Below are positions 7,686 through 15,773 of a DNA stretch of 64,000 nucleotides, in pieces (the stretch's first letter is position 1; each line of letters starts with the position of its first letter). The DNA is taken from positions 1 to 64,000 of the forward strand of contig CAYOMD010000012.1 of assembly GCA_964404985.1 (NCBI GenBank), read 5' to 3'. A program made the position numbers and the translations under genes. This DNA is from Hankyongella sp964404985. GTDB lineage: Bacteria > Pseudomonadota > Alphaproteobacteria > Sphingomonadales > Sphingomonadaceae. The notes below the pieces were generated by a model, which ran no database searches, had not been told where the DNA came from, and saw only the letters and a list, made by a program, of their open reading frames with translations.

Positions 7686-8466
7686 CGGCCCGGCGCTGGC
7701 GATGGGCGGTGCGGCGGTTGCGCTGCTGGTGCTGCTCTGGGCCACGTTCATCGATCTGGTGTTGGCGGTGGTCCCGCCCTCTGCGTTCACGGAGCTTGGC
7801 GACCAGATGGTCGCGCAGCTGGAGCGGGGCGATGGCCGGTGCACGGGGGTCGCCGGGCAGCGCGCGCTTGATGCGCTGGCGGGGCGGATGTTCGCGCTCG
7901 ACCGCTTCGTCGAGCCGGTCTCCCGCATCACCGTGATCAACAACCCCGTGGAGAATGCGCTGGCGGCACCGGGTGGTCATGTGGTGATTTTCAAGGGGCT
8001 GATCGATAAAGCAGAGTCGCCCGATGCGCTGGCAGGCGTGCTGGCGCATGAGCTCGCTCATGTCGAGCAGCGGCACGCGACCCGCGGGGCGGTGCGCGGC
8101 CTCGGGTTGGGGTTGATCGCGCAAGTGTTCGGCGGCGATATCGGCGCGATCACGCAAGGGTTCTTGCAGCTTGCCTATGGGCGGGAGGCCGAGCGTGCGG
8201 CGGACAAGGCGGCACTGGCGGCACTGGACCGTATCAACGCCTCGCCGGCCGGGCTTGCCGGCTTCTTTGGTCGTCTGTCGAAGTCAGGCGGCAAGCTGGA
8301 TGCGCGGCTGCGTGCCCTGCTCACCTATGTCTCCACCCACCCGGACCCCGGCGACCGGCAGGCGGACATCCGCGCTGCTGTCGATCCGGCACGTCGCTAC
8401 ACCCCGGCGCTGAGCGCCACGGAGTGGCACATGGTCAAGGCCATGTGCACGCGGACCGCTAAATAG
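7396..8466 (+). CDS. M48 family metallopeptidase
   Basis: The 356-residue protein has an N-terminal soluble region of ~100 residues, one hydrophobic stretch (about residues 103-127) and an M48 zinc-peptidase domain from about residue 150. The zinc motif HELAH is at residues 218-222. The third ligand is likely E266 in ERAAD, matching the ExxAD motif of M48 enzymes. Related proteins are membrane-anchored proteases acting in membrane or envelope quality control. It follows DUF898 and the truncated paralogue with 1-base overlaps, so the three probably form one translationally coupled operon with the alpha/beta hydrolase downstream. This copy looks complete and is the probable functional gene. Confidence 0.9.
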   Translation: MEPGARPATLYDGQVARARPVHLRLANGMVHIHTDTGEAEPIPIEDLKALPDRRQAAFQHTQRDGWRLIFDEPLPDAWASQMPAHETWRTHLDRIGLGPALAMGGAAVALLVLLWATFIDLVLAVVPPSAFTELGDQMVAQLERGDGRCTGVAGQRALDALAGRMFALDRFVEPVSRITVINNPVENALAAPGGHVVIFKGLIDKAESPDALAGVLAHELAHVEQRHATRGAVRGLGLGLIAQVFGGDIGAITQGFLQLAYGREAERAADKAALAALDRINASPAGLAGFFGRLSKSGGKLDARLRALLTYVSTHPDPGDRQADIRAAVDPARRYTPALSATEWHMVKAMCTRTAK

Positions 8467-8516
8467 CCGCAGCACCCCTCTCGACTCCCGTGTACGGGCC
8501 GGGCAGTGTACCGGGG

Positions 8517-9272
8517 ATGTTGAACGAACCCTATGCCCTGCTGGATCGCGGCGATGGCGTGCGCCTCGCCTATGATGCCATCCCCGGCGACAGCCCGACC
8601 TGGCTGTTCCTGCCGGGGTACATGTCAGACATGAACGGCACCAAGGCGCTGGCGCTGGCGGGCCAGGCGCGCGCACTGGGGCAGGCCATGGTGCGCTTTG
8701 ACTATTCCGGCTGCGGGGCATCCGCCGGGGCCTTTGCCGAGAGGTCGATCGGCCGCTGGCGGGATGACGCACTGGCGATCCTCGACAGTGTGATCGAGGG
8801 CCCGGTCGTGCTGGTCGGCTCGTCGATGGGCGGCTGGATCGCCCTGCTGACGGCGCTGGCCCGCCCGGCGCGGGTGCAGGGGCTGGTGCTGATCGCCCCG
8901 GCGCCAGACTTTACCGAATGGGGTCTGGACCTTGACGCGGCTGATCGCGCCCTGCTGACGGACAAGGGCTATATCGAGCGCCCGAGCGACTATGGGCCGG
9001 AGCCCTATCGCTACCACCGCGCTTTACTTGAGGACGCCCCGACCCGCACCCTGCTGGACAAGGACCTGCCGATCCGCTGCCCGGTGCGCCTTCTGCACGG
9101 CCAGCAGGACGCGGATGTGCCGTGGGAGCTGTCGCTCGCCATCGCCGAGCGCCTGCAGTCCGACGATGTCCGGATCGCGCTGGTCAAGGACGGCGACCAC
9201 CGCCTCTCCCGCCCGCAGGACATCGCGCTGTTGCTCGGCGCGGCAGGAGAATTAATCATGCTGGCGGACTGA
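8517..9272 (+). CDS. Alpha/beta hydrolase
   Basis: The ~251-residue protein has the alpha/beta-hydrolase fold: LFLPGYMSDMNG near the oxyanion region, the nucleophile elbow GSSMGG with the catalytic serine, and a late DGDHRLS segment supplying the histidine. Similar bacterial proteins resemble ABHD10-type thioesterases or carboxylesterases, but the substrate is not predictable. I prefer the ATG at 8517 because family members begin shortly before the YALLDRGDGVRLAY segment; an in-frame GTG at 8490 is the alternative. The gap of about 50 bases after the M48 gene suggests the same operon. Confidence 0.85.
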   Translation: MLNEPYALLDRGDGVRLAYDAIPGDSPTWLFLPGYMSDMNGTKALALAGQARALGQAMVRFDYSGCGASAGAFAERSIGRWRDDALAILDSVIEGPVVLVGSSMGGWIALLTALARPARVQGLVLIAPAPDFTEWGLDLDAADRALLTDKGYIERPSDYGPEPYRYHRALLEDAPTRTLLDKDLPIRCPVRLLHGQQDADVPWELSLAIAERLQSDDVRIALVKDGDHRLSRPQDIALLLGAAGELIMLAD

Positions 9273-9369
9273 GGGCCAGCAATGTAGACTGTCTTCGCAA
9301 ACGTGGTTTTTTTAGACCCTTCGTGTTCTCACTGTAACGCATCATAGCGACGCATCGAACGTTTGCATG

Positions 9370-9385
9370 TAAACAGATCTGTTTA
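9370..9385. promoter_or_regulatory. Candidate operator TAAACAGATCTGTTTA
   Basis: A perfect 16-bp palindrome sits 20 bases before the ATG of the YHS-domain gene, where it would overlap core promoter or the transcription start. Its half sites AAACAG/CTGTTT are the same as those at 1499-1512. Repressor binding by a dimeric TetR-like protein is the simplest reading. The sequence TTTGCAT just upstream is a weak -35 candidate. Confidence 0.5.
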
Positions 9386-9404
9386 TTTCCATAGGAGACA
9401 GAAG

Positions 9405-9884
9405 ATGATCACGCACACGACCCGTCGTATGGTTCTCACCGCTCTTGCCGCTCTGGCATTCAGCGCGCCGCTCGTCGCAGCCCCGGCCTTCGCCAAGGAA
9501 GAGGTGTTTGTCGACGCCAAGGGCGTCGCGATCCATGGGCGGGACCCCGTATCCTACTTCAACGGCAAGGGCGTTCCCGGCAAGGCGCAATTCGCCTCGA
9601 AATATGAAGGTGCGACCTATTATTTCTCCGATGCTGCCAACAAAGCGAAGTTTGACGCCAAGCCGGCTGCTTACGCGCCACAATTCGGAGGCTTTTGTGC
9701 CTATGGCACTGCAGTCGAGCGCAAATTCCGTACCGATCCGACAACCGGCACGGTGGTGAACGGCAAGCTCTACTTCAACAAGAACCCGGATGTCGCCAAG
9801 ACATGGAGCAAGGACATTCCCGGCAATATCAAGAAGGCTGATGCCAACTGGCCGGAAGTGAAGACCCGCTCGATCGACGGCTGA
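9405..9884 (+). CDS. Exported YHS domain protein
   Basis: The 159-residue product starts with a signal peptide (basic RRMVLTALAALAFSAPLVAAPAFA, cleavage likely after AFA) and is otherwise a single YHS domain. HGRDPVSYFNGKGVPGK, YYFSDAANKAKF and FGGFCAYGTA are the diagnostic blocks. YHS domains are associated with metal binding, and the exported form occurs widely in proteobacteria, with unknown function. The start at 9405 has a good Shine-Dalgarno (TAGGAGA); earlier in-frame codons do not. It is monocistronic: a palindromic operator precedes it and an intrinsic terminator follows. Confidence 0.9.
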   Translation: MITHTTRRMVLTALAALAFSAPLVAAPAFAKEEVFVDAKGVAIHGRDPVSYFNGKGVPGKAQFASKYEGATYYFSDAANKAKFDAKPAAYAPQFGGFCAYGTAVERKFRTDPTTGTVVNGKLYFNKNPDVAKTWSKDIPGNIKKADANWPEVKTRSIDG

Positions 9885-9902
9885 TCCGAGCGTAGCACCA
9901 GC

Positions 9903-9943
9903 AACGCCTCCGTTCGTCGCGCGCGGCGGATGGAGGCGTTTTT
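9903..9943 (+). terminator. Intrinsic terminator after the YHS gene
   Basis: AACGCCTCC (9903-9911) pairs with GGAGGCGTT (9932-9940), and the 3' arm runs into a T-rich tract. It lies about 20 bases after the stop codon. Confidence 0.85.
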
Positions 9944-10002
9944 GTTTGCGGCATGGACGATGCTGCCTCGCCCTGTGGCTGCAAATCGCTTAAGTATGCA
10001 TA

Positions 10003-10743
10003 ATGATTCTGATCCTTATTGCTGCCGCTGTTGCCGCGCAAACCCTGCAGGCAGAAACGCCCCAGGCCGTCGTGGACTATCGCGGTTGCCTGAGCAAGGC
10101 GCAGGCCGCACCATCGGATGCTGTGCTGGAGGCGGAGGCCTGGGCAAAGCGCGGCGGCGGCGTCGCGGCGCTGCATTGCCTGGGTGTGGCGCAGACGGCA
10201 GGCCGTCAACCGGCCGAGGGCGCGCGCACGCTGGAGGCGGCGGCGCAGGCCGCGGCAAAACCGGCCCTGACCGCCGAGCTGCTGGCGCAGGCGGGCAACG
10301 CCTGGCTGCTGGCGGACCGCCCGGCAGAGGCGCGCACCGCCCTCAGCCGCGCCATCGCGCTGGCGCAGGCCGAGCCGGAGCGGCTGGCCGAATTGCTGGT
10401 GGACCGGGCGCGCGCCGCCGCCAGTGCGCAGGACTGGCCGGCAAGCATCGCGGACCTGCGCAGTGCCACCCGGGAGCTGCCCAAGCGCGCGGACATCTGG
10501 CTGCTGCTGGCCACCGCCCAGCGCCATACGGGCGATACAGCAGGTGCGGCGGGCGCAGTGGAGCAGGCGTTCGCACTCGACCCGGATGACCCCGCGATCC
10601 GGCTGGAGCGCGGCAACGCCCGCGCCCGCGCCGGCGACATGCCCGGTGCCCGCAAGGACTGGCAGGCTGCGGTCGACAATGCCGCGCGTGACCCGGACTC
10701 GGCCCGGCTCGCCCGCCAGAATCTGGACGGCACGGGTCAGTAG
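10003..10743 (+). CDS. Exported tetratricopeptide-repeat protein
   Basis: The 246-residue protein begins with a short hydrophobic segment (MILILIAAAVAAQ) that reads as a signal peptide, then consists of alanine-rich helix pairs typical of TPRs: PAEARTALSRAIALAQAEP, ASIADLRSATRELPKRADIWLLLATAQRHTGD and AVEQAFALDPDDPAIRLERGNARARAGD. It probably mediates protein-protein contacts in the periplasm. No partner is indicated by context; the genes on both sides are separately transcribed. Confidence 0.8.
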   Translation: MILILIAAAVAAQTLQAETPQAVVDYRGCLSKAQAAPSDAVLEAEAWAKRGGGVAALHCLGVAQTAGRQPAEGARTLEAAAQAAAKPALTAELLAQAGNAWLLADRPAEARTALSRAIALAQAEPERLAELLVDRARAAASAQDWPASIADLRSATRELPKRADIWLLLATAQRHTGDTAGAAGAVEQAFALDPDDPAIRLERGNARARAGDMPGARKDWQAAVDNAARDPDSARLARQNLDGTGQ

Positions 10744-10814
10744 AGCGGCATCAATGGCTGCCAGCTGCCTCGCGATCACGCAAACCGGAGTTTGTTGACC
10801 TCCCGCCATACCGC

Positions 10815-10877
10815 TCTCCCCCCCGCAAACGGGAGGGGCTGAGAGGCTGCGTTCCCCCTCCCTCAACGAGGGAGGGG
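10815..10877. repeat. Two GC-rich palindromes downstream of the RTX gene
   Basis: A perfect 10-bp stem (CCCCTCCCTC, loop AAC, GAGGGAGGGG) is at 10855-10877, and a second, less perfect hairpin of the same base composition (CTCCCCCCCG...CGGGAGGGG) is at about 10817-10837. They occupy the gap between the converging TPR and RTX genes. Neither is followed by a T-run on either strand, so they look more like dispersed palindromic repeats than canonical terminators, though they may still slow RNA polymerase. Confidence 0.55.
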
Positions 10878-10906
10878 AGAGTGGGTCTGTTTGATATCAT
10901 AAGGCT

Positions 10907-13627
10907 TTAGGCCAGGTGGGGGATGCCCTCCAGCCGGTCAAAGCCGCCGCCAAGGCCGGCACCCGCCGCTTCGAACGCCTCAGCCCCCAGGGGTGCGTCG
11001 GCAAGCGCAAAGGCCGGGGTCAACACCGTGACATCGCTGTCGACCGCCAGAAAGGCCGTGGTCTGGCCACCCTCGACATAGGCCCAGAAGTCGAAGCCGC
11101 CACCAGCTGCGCCATCAAGACCGACATTGCTTTGCACTTCGGACCACGCGCCGATAGTATTCAGTCCGTATATAGTATTCTGTGCGCGTAAATCCAGTGT
11201 GTCGCCGCTATCGCCAAGCACTACCCAGGCTGCACCTATTGGCGCAGCCGTGAAAGCACTGTCGTGATTGGAAACACGAGAATTTAAGACTGCAGCATTA
11301 AGGGTGACGCTATTGTTGCCTGATCCAGTCAAATCTAGGCGCTCTATGCCGCTGATTTCACCTAATATTGCGTCTATGGTTTCTCTTAGATCAATGGTTA
11401 ACCCTGCACCATTCAGCGACAGAGTGTCGTCCCCTAGACCTCCGATAAACTCTCTTTTAGTTGCAGTGACGATGTAAAGAATATCATTGCCTGCGCCGCC
11501 ATCCAGACTGTCCAGTGCCTGCCCGGCGTACAGAATATCGTCGCCGTCACCGCCATGAGAGAAATCTATCCCCGTACTATCGTTCAGTATGTCGTTGCCC
11601 GCATCACCACTTAAATAAACTGCGGAGCCACCGCCGGTAAGGATGTCGTTGCCATCGCCGCCATATATTACACCGTTTCTTCCTGACGTACCGGTTGTAA
11701 ATACCGACACGATGTCGTCACCACTACCGCCTCTGATGACAGTCACTTCTACATTGGTAGCCGATCCCACGAATACACCATCAATTGTTGCCTCGTAGGC
11801 CACATCTGGGGCAACCCCAACATCAAAGCGCAAATTCCCTGAGCGGTCTGAGAAGTCGAAGCGAGCCAAGTCAGTGCCGGCACCGCCATCAATGACAGCA
11901 TTACCTAACCCGCCATCGAGGTCGTCATTGCCATCGCCGCCGCTTAGGATGTCGTCGCCATCATTACCCGTGAGTTTATCATTGCCGTCACCCCCAGACA
12001 GGGTGTCATTGCCCGACCCGCCAAAAAATTCATCTGAATTACTGCCGCCGGTCAGGATATCGTCGCCAGTGCCACCTATTATCTTAAAGTCTTCGATATT
12101 CGCTGCCGAGCCGGCGAATACACCGTCTACCGTGGCCTGATAGATCACGCCGGATACGCCCCCAATCTCGAAGCGCAAGTTCCCAGTACGGGCGGAGAAA
12201 TCAAAAACAGCTTCGTCATTGCCGGCACCGCCATCAATGACATTGTTACCTAACCCGCCATCGAGGTCGTCATCTCCATTACCGCCGTTCAGAATATCGT
12301 CGCCATCTTCGCCATTAAGGTCGTCACCACCATCGCCGCCGTTCAGGATGTCATTGCCATTGCCGCCAAAGAGGTCATCAAAGCCTGATCTGCCGTTCAG
12401 GGTGTCGTCGCCATCACCGCCGTTCAGCAGACCGCTACCGGTCAAGATATCGTTGCCAGCACGACCTGAGAAACTAGCACTGGCAAGGGTGGTCAAGATA
12501 TCGTCGCCGCTACCGCCGGCGATGATGTGTCTTTCGATATTCGTCATCGAACCGGCAAATACACCATCAACCGTTACCTCGTAGATCACGCCAGCTACGC
12601 TCGCGCCCTCAAATCGCACGACCCCTGTGCGGTCGGAGAAGTCCAAAGACCCTTGGTCATCAATGCCAGCTCCACCGTCGAGACGGTTAATCCCGGTACC
12701 CCCGCGTAGGATGTCGCCACGACCTCCTCCTCCGAATAAGATGTCGTTGCCAGCGCCGCCTTCAAGAATATCACTATTAGTATTTCCGGAGATCAGGGTA
12801 TCATCGCCATCGTCACCGTATAGCCGGCTAGAACCAGCGCCACCGTTCAATACATCGTTACCCGCTCCGCCGTAGATGATGTCTGCCCCAGAACCGGATG
12901 TGACTGTATCGTCACCATCGTTCAGGTAGGCGATCAAATCGCTACCCACGCCCAATCGACTAGCATCGATCGTATCACTGCCGTAGCTGCGCACGGTGAA
13001 GACGTTCGTGGCCGAGGTGTCGAATGGCCTGTCATCCAGGATCAGGGTTGCCGAGCCGTCGCGTGCGCGCAGCTCTACGCCTTCAAAGTTGATGATGCTC
13101 GCCAGGGATGCGAAGTCGAATGTGCCGGTGCCGTTGTACACGAGCGTATCGAAGTCGCCACGACCATCGAGCACGATGCCCGTGCTGTCTTCGTCGCCGA
13201 AGATCACGCGGTCGTTGCCTTCGCCGCCGGTAAAGCGGTCGGCCCCGCCGCCGCTGTTGAACACCAGCGGGGTGGTCACCGGGCCGCGCGCCGGGTCCGT
13301 CGGCTGGCCGCTCACGATGTCGGCCCCTTCCGAGCCGCTGATGGTCAGGAACCCGCGCTGGGACGAGCCGGCGAGTTGCTGGGAGACGGTCAGGTCAATG
13401 CCGGCGACGTCCAGCCGGATCACCTCGATATTGCGGGTATCATCGAACTTGCCGGCCTGGACCCGTGCCGCCGTGGTGAAGGCCAGCGTGTCGACGACAT
13501 TCAGGTTGGTGCTGCCGAACACATGGTCGGTGGCCGAGAGATACGCCGGCCGGAACACGAACAGATTGTCCTCGTTGAGCAGGCCGTCGAAGATATCCCG
13601 GTTACGGGTGCCGCTGAAGCGTGCCAT
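10907..13627 (-). CDS. Large RTX calcium-binding repeat protein
   Basis: The ~906-residue acidic protein carries about two dozen GGxGxDxLx nonapeptides, which fold into calcium-bound parallel beta rolls outside the cell. Three modules of the form FDFSxRTGxLRFE...ATVDGVFAGSxxNIE are spaced along the middle (about 12530-12650, 12075-12215 and 11745-11870), each followed by a run of RTX repeats, so the protein grew by internal duplication. There is no recognisable protease or lipase domain. RTX proteins leave by type I secretion using a C-terminal signal, but no transporter genes are in the window. The start at 13627 (MARFSGTRN) has an AAGGGG Shine-Dalgarno. The middle is lower in GC than neighbouring genes, which may reflect the repeats or transfer. 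Confidence 0.9.
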   Translation of the reverse strand: MARFSGTRNRDIFDGLLNEDNLFVFRPAYLSATDHVFGSTNLNVVDTLAFTTAARVQAGKFDDTRNIEVIRLDVAGIDLTVSQQLAGSSQRGFLTISGSEGADIVSGQPTDPARGPVTTPLVFNSGGGADRFTGGEGNDRVIFGDEDSTGIVLDGRGDFDTLVYNGTGTFDFASLASIINFEGVELRARDGSATLILDDRPFDTSATNVFTVRSYGSDTIDASRLGVGSDLIAYLNDGDDTVTSGSGADIIYGGAGNDVLNGGAGSSRLYGDDGDDTLISGNTNSDILEGGAGNDILFGGGGRGDILRGGTGINRLDGGAGIDDQGSLDFSDRTGVVRFEGASVAGVIYEVTVDGVFAGSMTNIERHIIAGGSGDDILTTLASASFSGRAGNDILTGSGLLNGGDGDDTLNGRSGFDDLFGGNGNDILNGGDGGDDLNGEDGDDILNGGNGDDDLDGGLGNNVIDGGAGNDEAVFDFSARTGNLRFEIGGVSGVIYQATVDGVFAGSAANIEDFKIIGGTGDDILTGGSNSDEFFGGSGNDTLSGGDGNDKLTGNDGDDILSGGDGNDDLDGGLGNAVIDGGAGTDLARFDFSDRSGNLRFDVGVAPDVAYEATIDGVFVGSATNVEVTVIRGGSGDDIVSVFTTGTSGRNGVIYGGDGNDILTGGGSAVYLSGDAGNDILNDSTGIDFSHGGDGDDILYAGQALDSLDGGAGNDILYIVTATKREFIGGLGDDTLSLNGAGLTIDLRETIDAILGEISGIERLDLTGSGNNSVTLNAAVLNSRVSNHDSAFTAAPIGAAWVVLGDSGDTLDLRAQNTIYGLNTIGAWSEVQSNVGLDGAAGGGFDFWAYVEGGQTTAFLAVDSDVTVLTPAFALADAPLGAEAFEAAGAGLGGGFDRLEGIPHLA

Positions 13628-13701
13628 AAATACCCCTTTAGGTAGTGTTGTCCGTATCAATGAATGCTTTAATAGCAGCCTGGTGTGACACCGTCATGAC
13701 A

Positions 13702-13793
13702 CGTCGTCATCCCGGACTTGATCCGGGATCCAGGATAAAAGGAATTCAGCGTTTTCAATAGTCTGGATTCCGGCTTTCGCTGGAATGACGACG
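13702..13793. repeat. Paired inverted palindromes (BIME-like)
   Basis: A palindromic unit at 13702-13734 (CGTCGTCATCCCGG, ACTTGAT, CCGGGATCCAGG) is followed 28 bases later by a diverged copy in opposite orientation at 13763-13793 (CTGGATTCCGG, CTTTCG, CTGGAATGACGACG). The outer ends CGTCGTCAT and ATGACGACG pair, so the whole can fold as one compound hairpin. It lies between the 3' end of nth and the 5' end of the RTX gene. The same architecture recurs at 43082-43171 and 43221-43311. Confidence 0.8.
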
Positions 13794-13827
13794 ATTATGG
13801 GGCATTGCCGGCATTTTCAGCAGCCTG

Positions 13828-14490
13828 CTAGCCGGCCTTCTCCGGCCAGAGGCACAGGTCCCGCACGCTGCATTCGGCGCATTTGGGAGCGCGGGCCGTG
13901 CAGGTATAGCGCCCGTGCAGAATCAGCCAGTGGTGGGCATCGCGCCGGTACGGGTGCGGTAGCACGTCCATCAACGCGTCCTCGACCGCAAGCGGCGTCT
14001 TGCCAGGGGCCAGACCCAGCCGGTTGGACACCCGGAAGATGTGGGTATCGACCGCGCAGGTCTCCTCCCCGAATGCCACATTGAGCACCACGTTGGCAGT
14101 CTTGCGGCCAACACCGGGCAAGGCCTCCAGCGCCGCGCGGTCATGGGGGACTTCGCCGCCATGTTCGCGCACCAGAATGTCGGACAGGGCGATCACGTTC
14201 TTCGCCTTGGCGTTGAACAGGCCGATGGTCCGGATGTGCCGGGTGAGGCCCTTCAGCCCGAGAGCGAGCATCTGCTGTGGTGTGCGCACGGCGGCGAACA
14301 GCGCGCGGGTTGCCTTGTTGACCCCCACGTCGGTTGCCTGCGCGGAGAGCACCACCGCCACCAGCAAGGTATAGGTGTTCACATACGCAAGCTCGGTCCG
14401 GGGGGCCGGGTTGGCGGCGGACAGCCGTGCGAACAGGGCCGAGATGGCCTCCGGGGTCATCCGGGGCAGGTCTTGCGGTTGCTTGGTCAT
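13828..14490 (-). CDS. nth: Endonuclease III
   Basis: The ~220-residue DNA glycosylase/AP lyase starts base-excision repair of oxidised pyrimidines. The helix-hairpin-helix block LPGVGRKTANVVLNVAFGE contains the catalytic lysine, and the following VDTHIFRVSNRLG contains the catalytic aspartate. The C-terminal CTARAPKCAECSVRDLC supplies the four cysteines of the [4Fe-4S] cluster. I chose the ATG at 14490; upstream extension would add low-complexity sequence. It is divergent from the DUF2244 gene, a common arrangement in sphingomonads. Confidence 0.96.
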   Translation of the reverse strand: MTKQPQDLPRMTPEAISALFARLSAANPAPRTELAYVNTYTLLVAVVLSAQATDVGVNKATRALFAAVRTPQQMLALGLKGLTRHIRTIGLFNAKAKNVIALSDILVREHGGEVPHDRAALEALPGVGRKTANVVLNVAFGEETCAVDTHIFRVSNRLGLAPGKTPLAVEDALMDVLPHPYRRDAHHWLILHGRYTCTARAPKCAECSVRDLCLWPEKAG

Positions 14491-14549
14491 GGCGTCGCAG
14501 TGGCGCGGCCATCCTTGTTTGGCAAGGGGCTGTGCGCTAGCTCTTGTAC

Positions 14550-15029
14550 ATGGATCGTCCGACCCTCGACTTGCGCCTGACCCCGCACCGCTCGCTCGGG
14601 CCAAAGGGCTTTCGCATCCTGATGCTGGTGTTCGCCGGGGTGTGCGGCCTTGCCGCGCTGCGCTTTCTGGCCTTGGGTGCCTGGCCGGTGTTCCTGTTCA
14701 TGCTGCTGGATGTCGCCTTGATCTACGGGGCGTTCCGCTTGAATTATCGGGATGGTCGCCGCTTCGAACAGGTGACTCTCACCCCGGACCAGTTGACCGT
14801 GCGCAAGGTGGCGCCTGGCGGGCAGGAGCGCAGCGCCGCCTTCAACCCCTATTGGGTGCGTGTCGAGCTGGACCCTGCGGACCAGCACCTGGCCCTGCGC
14901 CTGCACGGCCAGCGCGAGACAGTCGGGCAGTTCCTCAGCCCCGACGAACGGGTGGAAGTGAAGGCCGAGATCGAGCGCGGGCTGGACGCCGTGCGCCGTT
15001 ATACCCCGAGTACGTCCGGCAGCGTGTAG
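14550..15029 (+). CDS. DUF2244 membrane protein
   Basis: The 159-residue protein has two adjacent hydrophobic segments (about residues 22-68) and a cytoplasmic C-terminal part with LTVRKVAPGG and FNPYWVRVELD, matching DUF2244 proteins of alphaproteobacteria. No activity is known for the family. I use the ATG at 14550; a TTG two codons earlier is possible. Its 3' end overlaps the 3' end of dapB on the other strand by 31 bases. Confidence 0.82.
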   Translation: MDRPTLDLRLTPHRSLGPKGFRILMLVFAGVCGLAALRFLALGAWPVFLFMLLDVALIYGAFRLNYRDGRRFEQVTLTPDQLTVRKVAPGGQERSAAFNPYWVRVELDPADQHLALRLHGQRETVGQFLSPDERVEVKAEIERGLDAVRRYTPSTSGSV

Positions 15030-15727
15030 CGCCCGGCCGGTTTGCCCACAAGCCACAGGGCCGCACGGATCGCCCCGCGCGCAAAGATAGCACGCGATTG
15101 TGCATGGTGGCTGAACTCAAGCCGTTCATCCTCGGTTGCGAAGATCACGCTGTGATCGCCCGGCACCGAGCCGCCGCGCAGGCACGCAAACCCGATCGAT
15201 CCCTCCCGGCGCGGGCTGGTTATGCCGTCCCGCCCGGTGACCTTCTCCAGTGCCAGGTCTACGCCGCGCCCGTGCGCTGCCGCGGCCCCCAGCAACAACG
15301 CGGTGCCGGATGGTGCATCCACCTTGTGCCGGTGGTGCATCTCCAGGATTTCGATATCCCAGTCGGGGCCGAGAATGCTGGCAGCCTGCCGGACCAGTGC
15401 GGCAAGCAGGGTCACGCCCAGGCTCATGTTGGCCGATTGCAGAACCGGGATCAGGTGTGCGGCGTTATCGATTGCTGCGTGATGGTCCGCATCCAGCCCC
15501 GTCGATCCTATGACGATCGGGCAGCGCCGGGCGATGGCCGCGGCCAGAGAGTCGGCCACGGCATCGGGGGACGAGAAATCGACCAACACGTCGCCCGAGA
15601 GGTCCTGCGCCGGCGTATCCTGGTCAATACCCCCGGCCAGATGGGCACCCGGCCAGTCCGCAAGTGCTGACACCAGCGCCTGCCCCATGCGGCCGCGCAC
15701 CCCGATTATGCCAACACCGATGCTCAC
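14999..15727 (-). CDS. dapB: 4-hydroxy-tetrahydrodipicolinate reductase
   Basis: The 242-residue enzyme reduces the product of DapA with NAD(P)H on the lysine and diaminopimelate pathway. Its nucleotide-binding motif is GIIGVRGRMG at the N-terminus, and the signature EILEMHHRHKVDAPSGTA carries the catalytic histidine and lysine. I chose the GTG at 15727 because a good Shine-Dalgarno (AGGAG) lies seven bases before it and it puts the Rossmann motif at the expected place. The 3' end overlaps DUF2244 by 31 bases. The start is 46 bases from the divergent sirtuin gene. Confidence 0.95.
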   Translation of the reverse strand: MSIGVGIIGVRGRMGQALVSALADWPGAHLAGGIDQDTPAQDLSGDVLVDFSSPDAVADSLAAAIARRCPIVIGSTGLDADHHAAIDNAAHLIPVLQSANMSLGVTLLAALVRQAASILGPDWDIEILEMHHRHKVDAPSGTALLLGAAAAHGRGVDLALEKVTGRDGITSPRREGSIGFACLRGGSVPGDHSVIFATEDERLEFSHHAQSRAIFARGAIRAALWLVGKPAGRYTLPDVLGV

Positions 15728-15773
15728 ACACGCTCCTATCCCAAATGCCCAGCAAATCGGGTAGAGCGTATCC

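Noticed and set aside
11874..12875. Proline/serine-rich frames opposite the RTX repeats
   Set aside because: The pattern is the reverse complement of GGxGxD codons, not a real protein repeat.
11500..12900. Possible CRISPR-like short repeats in the RTX region
   Set aside because: The periodic short repeats are 27-base RTX nonapeptide codons within an intact reading frame, without uniform repeats and unique spacers.
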